Source: JAWCQZ01 sp964486625 (GTDB taxonomy: Archaea > Halobacteriota > Syntropharchaeia > JACQPP01). Taken from it: DNA of 27,941 bases. Numbering within the stretch: the first letter of the stretch is position 1; each line of letters starts with the position of its first letter. The notes beneath the pieces are model-generated. The model did not search any database. It was not told the DNA's origin and saw nothing but the letters and a program-made list of their open reading frames with translations. The stretch is from contig CAZANW010000020.1 in the NCBI GenBank assembly GCA_964486625.1, positions 1-27,941 of the forward strand, in the 5' to 3' direction. A program made the position numbers and the translations under genes. Below are positions 12,849-19,614 of this stretch, one piece after another.

Positions 12849-13629
12849 GTTCCTCCTCCGCGGGCAGCGGAGTCGTCCGTCGTGAGAACCCGAGCGACCC
12901 TTTCACTTCTCCGGCCGCCGCGGGCAGAACCAGGAACTTCTCCTCTTCGGGCCCGACGGGGAACACGTAGTTCTCAATGGTATCCAGGGGCCCCTCGTGG
13001 CCAGCCACCCCGGAGATGCGCACCACGTCCGGGGCGGAGCCCCGCATCGTCCGGACCTCCTCCAGGTTCCCGAGGGCCCCCGACCGGGCGCCGCCGGCGA
13101 TGAAGACCCGGGTCCCGGGCTTCAGCGGGTAGTGGCGCACCACCTTCCGGTCGGGAAGCGAGAGGACGAGCCCGTCCCCCGACTTGAACCCCTGCGCCCC
13201 CAGGAGGTTGGTCCCGTCGAAGAGGTGGAGCTGGACCTTGCCCCCCGTGACGACCGTTTTGCCCGCGACCCGGCTGAGTTTGGTCCTGGCCGTCTCCGCC
13301 GGGACCTCCCGCAACCGCAGGCGGGCCCGGCCGTCCGGGACCACCACGTAGTGCTTGCCGAGGGCTGGAAGAGAGAGGACATCGAAGAATCCCACGGGCC
13401 GCCGGACGTCCCTGCAGGGGAGCCCGTTCACCAGGACCCGGCCCGCGTGGAGCATCTGCTGGATTTCCCGGCGGGTCTCCCCGAGGCGGAGCACGTCCCG
13501 GAGGAAGAGGCCCAGGGGCATGGAGCGCTCCCGGGCGTGGGGCCCCGGCCTCGGGGAGATGGCCCAGACGTGGGTCTTGCGGGGGACCGTCCACGACCGG
13601 GGGGCGGCCAGCCGCTTCTGGTGGGTCAT
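12838..13629 (-). CDS. rps4e: Ribosomal protein eS4
   Basis: A 263-residue small-subunit protein found in archaea and eukaryotes, not bacteria. It begins MTHQKRLAAPRSW, the conserved eS4 start. An S4-type RNA-binding stretch lies at about 42-100 (LGETRREIQQMLHAGRVLVN), followed by the eS4 central domain and a C-terminal KOW-like segment (NYVFPVG). The ATG overlaps the stop of uL24 (ATGA), and its end overlaps the start of uL5 by 11 nt, so translation is coupled along the cluster. Length and order are as expected. Confidence 0.95.
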   Translation of the reverse strand: MTHQKRLAAPRSWTVPRKTHVWAISPRPGPHARERSMPLGLFLRDVLRLGETRREIQQMLHAGRVLVNGLPCRDVRRPVGFFDVLSLPALGKHYVVVPDGRARLRLREVPAETARTKLSRVAGKTVVTGGKVQLHLFDGTNLLGAQGFKSGDGLVLSLPDRKVVRHYPLKPGTRVFIAGGARSGALGNLEEVRTMRGSAPDVVRISGVAGHEGPLDTIENYVFPVGPEEEKFLVLPAAAGEVKGSLGFSRRTTPLPAEEEHGN

Positions 13630-14012
13630 GGCCCCTCTTTCGCGGGAGCCGCGCCGGGGACCTTGAGGCGCTTGGCCCGGACCTTGTCCTTGAGTTCGAG
13701 TTTGGTGACCATCAGGGCGCCCGGGTTCAGGGGCCGGGCCTTCTCGGTCCCGTCCGCCTTGGCGATTACGATGCCCTCCACGACCACCCGCCCCTCCCGG
13801 AGGTCCACCCTCTGGACCACCCCCTCCCGGCCCGCGAAGTCGCCGCGCATCACCCGGACGGTGTCCCCTTTGGAGACCCGCACGGAGCGGTGGCCGTGCT
13901 CCTTCCGGAGCGCCGGACTGAGGTGGGCCCGGACGAATTTGTGGCGGATGTGGAGGGGCGCGCGGTGCCGGAACAGGCGCTGCTTCCTCGGCTGGCGGGA
14001 GAGGACGGGCAT
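13626..14012 (-). CDS. rpl24: Ribosomal protein uL24
   Basis: A 128-residue large-subunit assembly initiator that binds 23S rRNA. The archaeal N-terminal extension (SRQPRKQRLFRHRAPLHIRH) precedes a KOW motif at about 47-75 (VSKGDTVRVMRGDFAGREG). The C-terminus is lysine-rich. It starts 2 nt after the uL14 stop and ends inside the ATGA shared with eS4. Confidence 0.95.
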   Translation of the reverse strand: MPVLSRQPRKQRLFRHRAPLHIRHKFVRAHLSPALRKEHGHRSVRVSKGDTVRVMRGDFAGREGVVQRVDLREGRVVVEGIVIAKADGTEKARPLNPGALMVTKLELKDKVRAKRLKVPGAAPAKEGP

Positions 14013-14014
14013 GG

Positions 14015-14413
14015 TCAGACGATGATGGATGCGATGGTCGCCACCTTCGAGTATCGCTCCACGACCTCCTGGGCCACCGGCCCCTTGATTTCGGTCCCCT
14101 TGGGCTCCCCCTTCTCGTCGGTGATAGCCGCGGCGTTGTCCTCGAACTTCACCCGGAGGCCGTTGGCGCGGCGGAACTCCTTGCGCTGGCGGAGAATCAC
14201 CGCGTGGACTATCGTCTTCCGCATCTCGGGGGTTCCCCGCTTGACCGAGGCAATCACCAGGTCCCCGATGCCGGCCGCGGGGTAGCGCCGCTTCACGCCC
14301 CGGTAGCCCTTCACCTGGAAAATCGCGATGGAGCGCGCGCCGGTGTTGTCGGCCACCTCGAGGAGGGCCCCCGCGGGCAGCGCCCGGGGGATGGTGGACT
14401 TCAATCCCTTCAT
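14015..14413 (-). CDS. rpl14: Ribosomal protein uL14
   Basis: A 132-residue large-subunit protein at the subunit interface. The conserved core is clear: LEVADNTGARSIAIFQVKGY (about 19-38), then GDLVIASVKRGTPEMRKT and a C-terminal helix. Its ATG overlaps a TGA that ends the lysine-rich reading frame continuing from uS17. That suggests the ancestral uS17 gene ran right up to uL14. Confidence 0.95.
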   Translation of the reverse strand: MKGLKSTIPRALPAGALLEVADNTGARSIAIFQVKGYRGVKRRYPAAGIGDLVIASVKRGTPEMRKTIVHAVILRQRKEFRRANGLRVKFEDNAAAITDEKGEPKGTEIKGPVAQEVVERYSKVATIASIIV

Positions 14414-14919
14414 TTCCTCTTCTTCGCCCCCTTGCCCTTCTTCGCGTCTTTCTTCTTCGGCTCTTTCGCCTTGGCTTTCTTAGGCTTGGCTTCCTTATTC
14501 TTTCGTTCGGGCTCCGGCTGCGCCTCCTCTTCGGCCTACTCCGAGGTTTCCCCGGCGGGCGCGGCCGCAGGCGCAGGGGGCGCTTCGGGCTCCCCGAACC
14601 GCCGGACCACCACGAACTTCGTGGTCTTGCTCAGGGGCCGGCACTCGGCCACCACCACCCGGTCGCCCGCCCGGGCCCCGATGCAGGGGGGGTTGTGGGC
14701 CGCCATCCGGGTCCGGCGCCGCTCGTAGCGCTCGAACTTGGAGATGAACCGGAGATACTCCCGCTGGATGACCACGGTCCCCGCCATCTTGTCGCTCGCC
14801 ACGGTCCCCTCCAGAACCGCCCCCCGGACCGGAAGCGTCCCGTGGAAGGGGCAGCGGGGGTCGGCGCACTCCCGGGTCGGAAGGGGGACCCCGATGCCGA
14901 TATCGCGTCCTGCCGCCAT
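14410..14919 (-). CDS. rps17: Ribosomal protein uS17 with in-frame TAG before a lysine-rich tail
   Basis: The first 127 residues (ATG at 14917-14919 to TAG at 14536-14538) are a full archaeal uS17. It has RECADPRCPFHG near the start, the OB-fold strands GTVASDKMAGTVVIQREY and VVVAECRPLSKTTKFVVV, and an Ala/Pro-rich end. After the TAG the same frame stays open for 41 more codons (14410-14535), reading AEEEAQPEPERKNKE and then a Lys/Ala repeat to GAKKRK and a TGA overlapping the uL14 ATG. Similar Lys/Ala/Pro stretches occur in uS19 and uL29 here. The tail therefore looks like genuine coding sequence cut by a nonsense change, a sequencing error, or readthrough. As written, translation stops at residue 127. 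Confidence 0.88.
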
Positions 14920-14931
14920 GGGCTGCCGCGG

Positions 14932-15195
14932 CTATGCTTTCGGGCGGATATAAAGTCTCTCTTCGGGGCGCCCGACCAGTTCCCGCCCCTCGATTTCGAC
15001 CGTCCGGCCGCCCGGCCAAGTGAACCGGAAGCGGCATGCCGCCTTGGCGACGCGGCGCGGCCGGGCTCCCCGGCCCGGCTCCACGAGGAGGGTCTTCATG
15101 CTCTCGTCCACGACGCGCCCGGCGAGGCCGCAGAGGGAGGGGTTCGCGCTCTCCACCACCTCCACCTGGGCTCCGATGAGTTCGGCGGGGTCCAT
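14932..15195 (-). CDS. rnp1: RNase P protein component 1 (Rnp1 / Rpp29)
   Basis: An 87-residue protein subunit of archaeal RNase P, which matures the 5' end of tRNAs. The Sm-like core is visible: ELIGAQVEVVESANPSLCGL, then GRVVDESMKTLLVE and the C-terminal strands RTVEIEGRELVGRPEERLYI. I chose the ATG at 15193-15195 because it gives the normal family start (MDPAELIG) and has GGAGG just upstream. Its place between eIF1 and uS17 is conserved in many archaea. A TATA-like CTTTATC at 15226-15232 suggests an internal promoter. Confidence 0.92.
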   Translation of the reverse strand: MDPAELIGAQVEVVESANPSLCGLAGRVVDESMKTLLVEPGRGARPRRVAKAACRFRFTWPGGRTVEIEGRELVGRPEERLYIRPKA

Positions 15196-15223
15196 AGAGC
15201 CGTTCCTCCGAAGGTGTCCCGAG

Positions 15224-15234
15224 GATAGATAAAG
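15224..15234 (-). promoter_or_regulatory. Internal TATA-like box upstream of rnp1
   Basis: Minus-strand CTTTATCTATC lies in the 53-bp gap between eIF1 and rnp1, about 34 nt from the rnp1 start. It is the only AT-rich stretch there. It may start a transcript covering rnp1 to uL5. The rnp1 Shine-Dalgarno lies very close to the predicted start site, so this is uncertain. Confidence 0.35.
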
Positions 15235-15248
15235 CACCGAGAACGGAC

Positions 15249-15575
15249 CTATTGGGGCTGCCGGCTCTCGTCCACCTTCATCCCCAGATCCATGACCGAG
15301 TATCCCATGGTCTCCAAGAGCTTCCGGGCCCGCTCGGCGTGGTTCCCCTGCAACTCGATGGTTCCCTCCTTGATGGTCCCGCCGCAGGCGAACTTGCTCT
15401 TGAGTTCGCGGGAGAGGCTCTTCAGGTCCACCGACTTGTCGAAGCCCTCGATGACCGTCATCAGTTTCTTGAAACGGCGCTCGTGGGTGTAGATGCGGAG
15501 GTTCTGGCTCTCTTTGCTGATTTCGGTGCAGACGCAGAGGTCTTCCGGCAGCCCGCACCTCTCGCAAACGGCCAA
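15249..15575 (-). CDS. Translation initiation factor eIF1/SUI1 homologue (aIF1)
   Basis: A 108-residue protein that monitors start-codon selection on the small ribosomal subunit. An N-terminal zinc-knuckle-like segment, CERCGLPEDLCVC (residues 4-16), precedes the SUI1 fold: FKKLMTVIEGFD, then LKSKFACGGTIKEGTIELQG (positions about 59-78), the conserved core. The start is TTG (15573-15575). A stop two codons upstream and no other start before the cysteines make it the only choice. The stop is TAG. It sits between uL29 and rnp1, as in other archaea. Confidence 0.92.
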   Translation of the reverse strand: MAVCERCGLPEDLCVCTEISKESQNLRIYTHERRFKKLMTVIEGFDKSVDLKSLSRELKSKFACGGTIKEGTIELQGNHAERARKLLETMGYSVMDLGMKVDESRQPQ

Positions 15576-15632
15576 GGACTATCTACACCCCTGGAGTTTC
15601 ATTCCTTGAGGTTGGGTATCGGGCTCCCGCAT

Positions 15633-15965
15633 TTAAGTCTTCCGGCGCGGGGCCTTTGCGCCGGGTGCTTTCGCCTTCCGGGAAGCGGGAGGTGGTTTGG
15701 CGGCGCGCTTCTTCGCGGGGGCCTTGGCGGGGCCGGCGGGGGGCTTGGGCGCGGCCGGGGGGGCCTTCGGGGCCTCCACGACCCCGATGGTCAGCAGGCG
15801 CGCGATGGTCTTGCGGAGGGCCCGGATGCGCCCCGGGTTCTTGGGGGCGCCGCCGGCCGCCTTGACCCCGTGCTCCCGGAGGAGTTCGGCCCGCAACTCG
15901 TCGAGCTTCTCGCCCCTCTCTTTGGGGGACATCTTGCGGATTTCCCCGGCGCGATAGATGGCCAT
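15633..15965 (-). CDS. rpl29: Ribosomal protein uL29 with long Ala/Pro/Lys tail
   Basis: A 110-residue large-subunit protein near the exit tunnel. Residues 1-65 are the usual two-helix uL29 (GEIRKMSPKERGEKLDELRA and GRIRALRKTIARLLTI). Residues about 66-110 are a low-complexity tail of Ala, Pro and Lys, ending APRRKT. Archaeal uL29 is typically about 65-75 residues, so the tail is an extension. The ATG lies 2 nt after the uS3 stop. Confidence 0.93.
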   Translation of the reverse strand: MAIYRAGEIRKMSPKERGEKLDELRAELLREHGVKAAGGAPKNPGRIRALRKTIARLLTIGVVEAPKAPPAAPKPPAGPAKAPAKKRAAKPPPASRKAKAPGAKAPRRKT

Positions 15966-15967
15966 GG

Positions 15968-16645
15968 TCAGGAGGCCGGGGGCTCCCCCTTCTTCGGCTC
16001 GGCGGCAGGAGGCCCGGCCGGGGCCGCGGGGGCGGGAGCGGCGGGGGCAGCTTCCTCCGGCCGCCTGATTTGGAACGTCCCGGGCAGGACCCCGGGCGGA
16101 AGGATGCGGACCTTGATCCCCAGGGCCCCCTCCTTCCGCCGCGCGGCGGCGACCCCTTTCTTGACCGCCTCCGAGGGCTGGCCGGAGTGGGAGACGTAGC
16201 CCCGGACATACTTCACCCGCCGGGACCGGGGGCCGGTCAGTTTGCCGGTGATGGTGACCTCGCACCCGAGGGCCCCGGCGTCCATGACCTGCTGGAGAAT
16301 CATGAAGCCCGCCCGGCGGAAGTGCCAGCCCCGCTCCATGGCGTGGGCAAGGCGGTTCGCCATGACCCGGGCGCTCAACTCGGGCTTGGGAATCTCCTGG
16401 ACGTCGATCTGGGGGTTCTCGAACTTGAAGTAGGTCTTCAGGTCCTCGGTCAGGTTCTTGATGACCTTTCCCCCCTTGCCGATAATCATCCCCGGCCGCT
16501 CCGCGTGGATGGTGACCCGCGTCCCGAGAGGAGTCCGGGAAACCTGCATGCCGTCGTAGCCCGCCTTGGAGAGGCGCGACGCGAAGTATTCGTGGATGCT
16601 GACCTCGCGCAGGGAGTCCTCGATGAACTTGCGCTCCACGACCAT
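15968..16645 (-). CDS. rps3: Ribosomal protein uS3
   Basis: A 225-residue small-subunit protein lining the mRNA entry channel. The N-terminal KH domain includes GMIIGKGGKVIKNL (residues 52-65). The C-terminal domain contains GALGCEVTITGKLTGPRSRR and VKYVRGYVSHSG. Residues about 195-225 are an Ala/Pro-rich tail. The ATG overlaps the uL22 stop by one base (TAATG). Confidence 0.95.
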   Translation of the reverse strand: MVVERKFIEDSLREVSIHEYFASRLSKAGYDGMQVSRTPLGTRVTIHAERPGMIIGKGGKVIKNLTEDLKTYFKFENPQIDVQEIPKPELSARVMANRLAHAMERGWHFRRAGFMILQQVMDAGALGCEVTITGKLTGPRSRRVKYVRGYVSHSGQPSEAVKKGVAAARRKEGALGIKVRILPPGVLPGTFQIRRPEEAAPAAPAPAAPAGPPAAEPKKGEPPAS

Positions 16646-17118
16646 TATGAAACCGCCTCGCCCTCCTCGCCCGTCTCCTCGAGCACGACCTCGACGGTGA
16701 CCGTCTCCACGTTCTTGGCGGAGAACCGGCCGTAGGCCCGGGGGGTGGAGCCCTGGAGCACTCGCCCCCGGCGGGCCGCCATGTGGGCGACCACGAGCCG
16801 CTCGGTGTCGAGGCCCTTGTACTCGGCGTTGCTCTCGGCGTCCTCCAGAAGTTTCAGCAGTTCCGTGGCCGCCCGCTTCGGGTAGCGCCCCGGCCCCGTC
16901 CCCGGCTGGTGGGGCACGTCGTGGTTGTAGCGCCGCATCGGGATGGCCCGCTTCAGGGCCGCCACGTCCTCCAAGAGGGTCTTGGCGCTTCCGAGGGGTT
17001 TGTGCTTCAGTTCCTTGCAGATCTCGATGGCGTGCTTGGGCGAGATGTGGAGTTCGTGGGCGAGGGCCCGGGCCGTCTTCTCCGGCGGAAACTCCAGCCC
17101 GAACTTGTCCCGGCCCAT
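16645..17118 (-). CDS. rpl22: Ribosomal protein uL22
   Basis: A 157-residue large-subunit protein whose hairpin reaches into the exit tunnel. Recognisable parts are KTARALAHELHISPKHAIEI, then MRRYNHDVPHQPG and GRYPKRAATELLKLLEDAES, and the C-terminal GRVLQGSTPRAYGRFS. It shares one base with both neighbours, uS19 upstream and uS3 downstream. Confidence 0.95.
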   Translation of the reverse strand: MGRDKFGLEFPPEKTARALAHELHISPKHAIEICKELKHKPLGSAKTLLEDVAALKRAIPMRRYNHDVPHQPGTGPGRYPKRAATELLKLLEDAESNAEYKGLDTERLVVAHMAARRGRVLQGSTPRAYGRFSAKNVETVTVEVVLEETGEEGEAVS

Positions 17119-17660
17119 TACTTCAACGGGATGAACTTGGACGAGCGTGTCGCGCCGATGCCCGCCGCCCCGTGCTTCACCCGCCTCCTCGTCAACGCCA
17201 GTTCCCCCAGGTAGTGGCCGATCATCTCGGGGAGGATGGCGACCTTCTGGAACGCCTTTCCGTCGTGAATCTGGATTTCCTTCCCCACCATGGCGGGGAG
17301 GACGACCATCCGGCGCAGGTGGGTCTTCAACGCCGCCGACCCGCCCTCGCCGTTCCCCTGGACCTTGTCCAAGAGCCGGCGCTCCTCGGCGCTCAGCCCC
17401 CGCGCGAGTTTGCGCCGGGCCCGGGAGGGCAGGACCTCCGCGAGGGCCTCCAGGTCCATGGCCCGGAGCTGCTCGAGGGTGTAGCCCCGGTAGGAGAATT
17501 CGCCCTTGCGCCGGGGCGCCCTTTGCAGTTTCTCGAGGACCGATTTCCTCACCCGCTCCTTCGGCCGGGGGGCCTCCTTCGACTTGGCCGCCTCCTTGGG
17601 CTTGGCCTCCTTCGGCTTGGCCTCGCCCGCAGCCGGAGCCGCCCCCGGCTTGTCGGCCAT
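17118..17660 (-). CDS. rps19: Ribosomal protein uS19 with N-terminal Lys/Ala/Pro extension
   Basis: A 180-residue small-subunit head protein. Residues about 1-40 are a low-complexity stretch with repeated AKPKE units (EAKPKEAKPKEAAKSKE). The rest is normal archaeal uS19: FSYRGYTLEQLRAMDLEALA, then LRRMVVLPAMVGKEIQIHDG, then EMIGHYLGELALTRRRVKHG and the end KFIPLK. The ATG overlaps the uL2 stop by one base, so coupling continues. Confidence 0.95.
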   Translation of the reverse strand: MADKPGAAPAAGEAKPKEAKPKEAAKSKEAPRPKERVRKSVLEKLQRAPRRKGEFSYRGYTLEQLRAMDLEALAEVLPSRARRKLARGLSAEERRLLDKVQGNGEGGSAALKTHLRRMVVLPAMVGKEIQIHDGKAFQKVAILPEMIGHYLGELALTRRRVKHGAAGIGATRSSKFIPLK

Positions 17661-18364
17661 TATCTTTTACCTCCGCGCCGGGCGGCGATGGAGCCCACCT
17701 TTCGGCCCGGAGGCGCGCCGCGGCTCGCGGTCTTGGGCCGGCCCACGTGCTGGTGGCGGCCGCCCCCGAAGGGGTGGTCCACCGCCCGCATCGCGATGCC
17801 CCGGACGTAGGGCCACATGCGCCCCTTGGTGCGGTTCTTGTAGAAGCCGGCCCCCGCCTTGAGGAGGGGCTTGTCGGTGCGCCCTCCGCCCGCGACGATG
17901 CCGACGGTGGCCCGGGCGCGGGAGGGGAGCCAGTGGATGGTGCCGCTCGGCAGTTGGACCGCGACCTTGCCCTCCTCGTGGGAGACCACCAGGGCCCGCG
18001 ACCCGGAGGTCCGTGCGAAGCGCCCCCCGTCGCCCGGCCGCAACTCGACGTTGAAGACCTCGGTCCCGTCCGGGATGGCCCCGAGTTCCGCGGTCGCCCC
18101 GGGGGCCGTCGCGGCCCCTCCCCAGGAGAGCCGGTCGCCCACCGCCAGGCCCTCCCGGGCCAGGGTGTAGAGGGTCCCGCCCCCGTCGAGGGCCACCCGG
18201 GCCACGGGGGAGTAGCGGGCGGGGTCGTGCTCCACCGAGATCACGGTCCCCTGGAGGGGGGTCCCGGGCGGGGGATGGCTGGCGTCGGCCTTGAAGCGGT
18301 GGGAGAGGGCCTTCCACACGTGGGTTCCCCGGCCGCGCCGCCGGGAGCGGATGCGCTTGCCCAT
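17660..18364 (-). CDS. rpl2: Ribosomal protein uL2
   Basis: A 234-residue large-subunit protein next to the peptidyl-transferase centre. It begins MGKRIRSRRRGRGTHVWKAL, the archaeal start, and contains the conserved C-terminal block VRGIAMRAVDHPFGGGRHQH near residues 187-206. It is the first gene of the minus-strand run. uL3, uL4 and uL23, which usually precede it, are absent. The TATA box TTATAAAA (18390-18397) is 30 nt upstream, so uL2 heads its own transcript with almost no leader. Confidence 0.95.
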   Translation of the reverse strand: MGKRIRSRRRGRGTHVWKALSHRFKADASHPPPGTPLQGTVISVEHDPARYSPVARVALDGGGTLYTLAREGLAVGDRLSWGGAATAPGATAELGAIPDGTEVFNVELRPGDGGRFARTSGSRALVVSHEEGKVAVQLPSGTIHWLPSRARATVGIVAGGGRTDKPLLKAGAGFYKNRTKGRMWPYVRGIAMRAVDHPFGGGRHQHVGRPKTASRGAPPGRKVGSIAARRGGKR

Positions 18365-18389
18365 GCGGTGGCAGATTACCTCGCGGTCC

Positions 18390-18397
18390 TTTTATAA
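18390..18397. promoter_or_regulatory. TATA box for uL2, possibly shared with the divergent DUF504 gene
   Basis: TTTTATAA is the only AT-rich box in the 66-bp gap. It lies 30 nt from the uL2 ATG on the minus strand and 37 nt from the DUF504 ATG on the plus strand. The uL2 direction fits best; firing both ways is possible. Confidence 0.6.
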
Positions 18398-18403
18398 CCT
18401 TAT

Positions 18404-18425
18404 CTCCCGTTTTGGGAAACGGGAG
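18404..18425 (+). promoter_or_regulatory. Perfect 9-bp hairpin covering the DUF504 ribosome binding site
   Basis: CTCCCGTTT (18404-18412) and AAACGGGAG (18417-18425) form a perfect stem with a TGGG loop. The 3' arm contains most of the GGGAGG Shine-Dalgarno five nt before the ATG at 18431. In RNA it would hide the binding site if the transcript starts upstream of 18404; in DNA it could be an operator. Confidence 0.45.
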
Positions 18426-18430
18426 GGTTC

Positions 18431-18805
18431 ATGAAGGTTGGGTGGAAAAGCAATTGCGTGGAGCGGGATCGTCCGTCGCGAGGGGCTGGAGGGCCCGAGC
18501 AGCCCTTTGAGTTCTCCGGCGCGAACCGGGTTGTCCGGGGCCGGACGCCCCGGGAGGTCCTGAACGAAATCCGGTTCCGGCATCCACCGGGCGGCTCCGG
18601 GACCGGCGGCCTCGACGACGTCGAAGTGGCCATTCTCCACAGAGCCGGCCGGGAGGACACCTGCCGGCGCATCGCGGGAAAGGAGGTCTTGCGCCTGGAG
18701 CGGGGGTTCTTCTACATCTCCGGGCGGCACGGGGAGACCGCCATCCCATACCACCGGGTCCGGTCCATCTCGTGGAAGGGCGCGGAGGTGTGGCGCCGGC
18801 CATGA
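18431..18805 (+). CDS. DUF504 (UPF0248) family protein
   Basis: A 124-residue protein. The C-terminal 85 residues match the DUF504/UPF0248 pattern: TPREVLNEIRF, a D-x-x-V-A-I-L-H-R-x-G-R strand pair, then IAGKEVLRLERGFFYISG and the hallmark ending ETAIPYHRVRSI with a final W-x-x-E-V-W-R-R. Members are small archaeal proteins, often found with RNA repair or processing genes; the biochemical role is unsettled. About 37 residues precede the domain. The ATG at 18431 has a good GGGAGG upstream, and no other start occurs closer to the domain except GTG at 18458. The stop overlaps the next ATG (ATGA), so it is coupled to the CBS-ParB-like gene. Confidence 0.82.
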   Translation: MKVGWKSNCVERDRPSRGAGGPEQPFEFSGANRVVRGRTPREVLNEIRFRHPPGGSGTGGLDDVEVAILHRAGREDTCRRIAGKEVLRLERGFFYISGRHGETAIPYHRVRSISWKGAEVWRRP

Positions 18806-19614
18806 AGCCCCTCCGCCCCAAGGTCCAGGAATACATGAGCCACCGGGTGGTCTTCGTCCGGCCCGAGGACACGGTGGCCCGGGTCATCCACCGCATCCGG
18901 GAGAGCGGCCACGACGGCTTTCCGGTGGTGAGCCGGGGCCGGCGGCTGGTGGGATACATCTCCTCCAAGGACCTCCTGCTCCGGGACCTCCACGAGCCGG
19001 TGGCCCGGGCCATGACGCCGGGCCCCCTGGTGGCCCACCCGGAGATGGACCTGGCCGACGCCGCCCGGGTCATCTTCCGGGCCGGCATCTCCAAACTGCC
19101 GGTGGTGGACGGCGGCGGGCGCCTCGTGGGCATCGTGACCAACATCGACGTCCTCCGCTCCCAGATCGAGCGGGTGAACGAGAGGAAGGTGGCCGACATC
19201 CGCCACCACCTCCTCCGTCGCGGGTTCCGGGTCCGGCTCCGCCGGGAGCGGGTCCCCGTGGAGAACCTGGTCCCGACCCAGGCCAAAATCTACGCCGACG
19301 AACTCCAGGGCCGCGTCTATGAAATCGAGCGGGGCCTCGCCGAGCCGGTGATGGTGGTCCGGACCCCGTCCCGGAACCTGCTCGTGGACGGCCACCACCG
19401 GGCCGTGGCGGCCCTCCGCCTCCAGCGGCGGACCGTGGACGCCTACGTCTTCGACCTCGACGCGGACCGGCCCACGGGCCTCGAAGGAGCCCAACTCGGG
19501 AACCTGGCGGAGATGCGGGTTGTGGACGACGCCACCCACCCCCTCGTGGCCGCGACGGAGCGGTTCCGGCGGAGATCCGGGAAGCGGTCCCCTAATACAC
19601 CACCCACTCGCTGA
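18802..19614 (+). CDS. CBS-pair protein fused to a ParB/sulfiredoxin-like domain
   Basis: A 270-residue protein. Two CBS motifs (about 8-60 and 67-122; PVVSRGRRLVGYISSKDLL and LPVVDGGGRLVGIVTNIDVL) form a likely adenine-nucleotide-binding Bateman module. Residues about 150-220 match the ParB/Srx fold: VPVENLVPTQ, then EPVMVVRT and the signature DGHHRAVAALRL (196-207). ParB-type domains bind or hydrolyse CTP, and Srx-type domains use ATP; which applies here is unknown. The arrangement suggests a nucleotide-sensing regulatory or enzymatic protein. It is coupled to DUF504 by ATGA. The last 23 nt overlap the end of the convergent HTH-CBS gene. Confidence 0.8.
   Translation: MKPLRPKVQEYMSHRVVFVRPEDTVARVIHRIRESGHDGFPVVSRGRRLVGYISSKDLLLRDLHEPVARAMTPGPLVAHPEMDLADAARVIFRAGISKLPVVDGGGRLVGIVTNIDVLRSQIERVNERKVADIRHHLLRRGFRVRLRRERVPVENLVPTQAKIYADELQGRVYEIERGLAEPVMVVRTPSRNLLVDGHHRAVAALRLQRRTVDAYVFDLDADRPTGLEGAQLGNLAEMRVVDDATHPLVAATERFRRRSGKRSPNTPPTR

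Noticed and set aside
14536..14538. TAG in uS17 as evidence of genome-wide pyrrolysine coding
   Set aside because: TAG is a normal stop in several genes here (the 78-aa gene, the PGF-pre-PGF gene, eIF1, the HTH-CBS gene, dodecin), so general reassignment is unlikely. Local readthrough or a sequence error remains possible.
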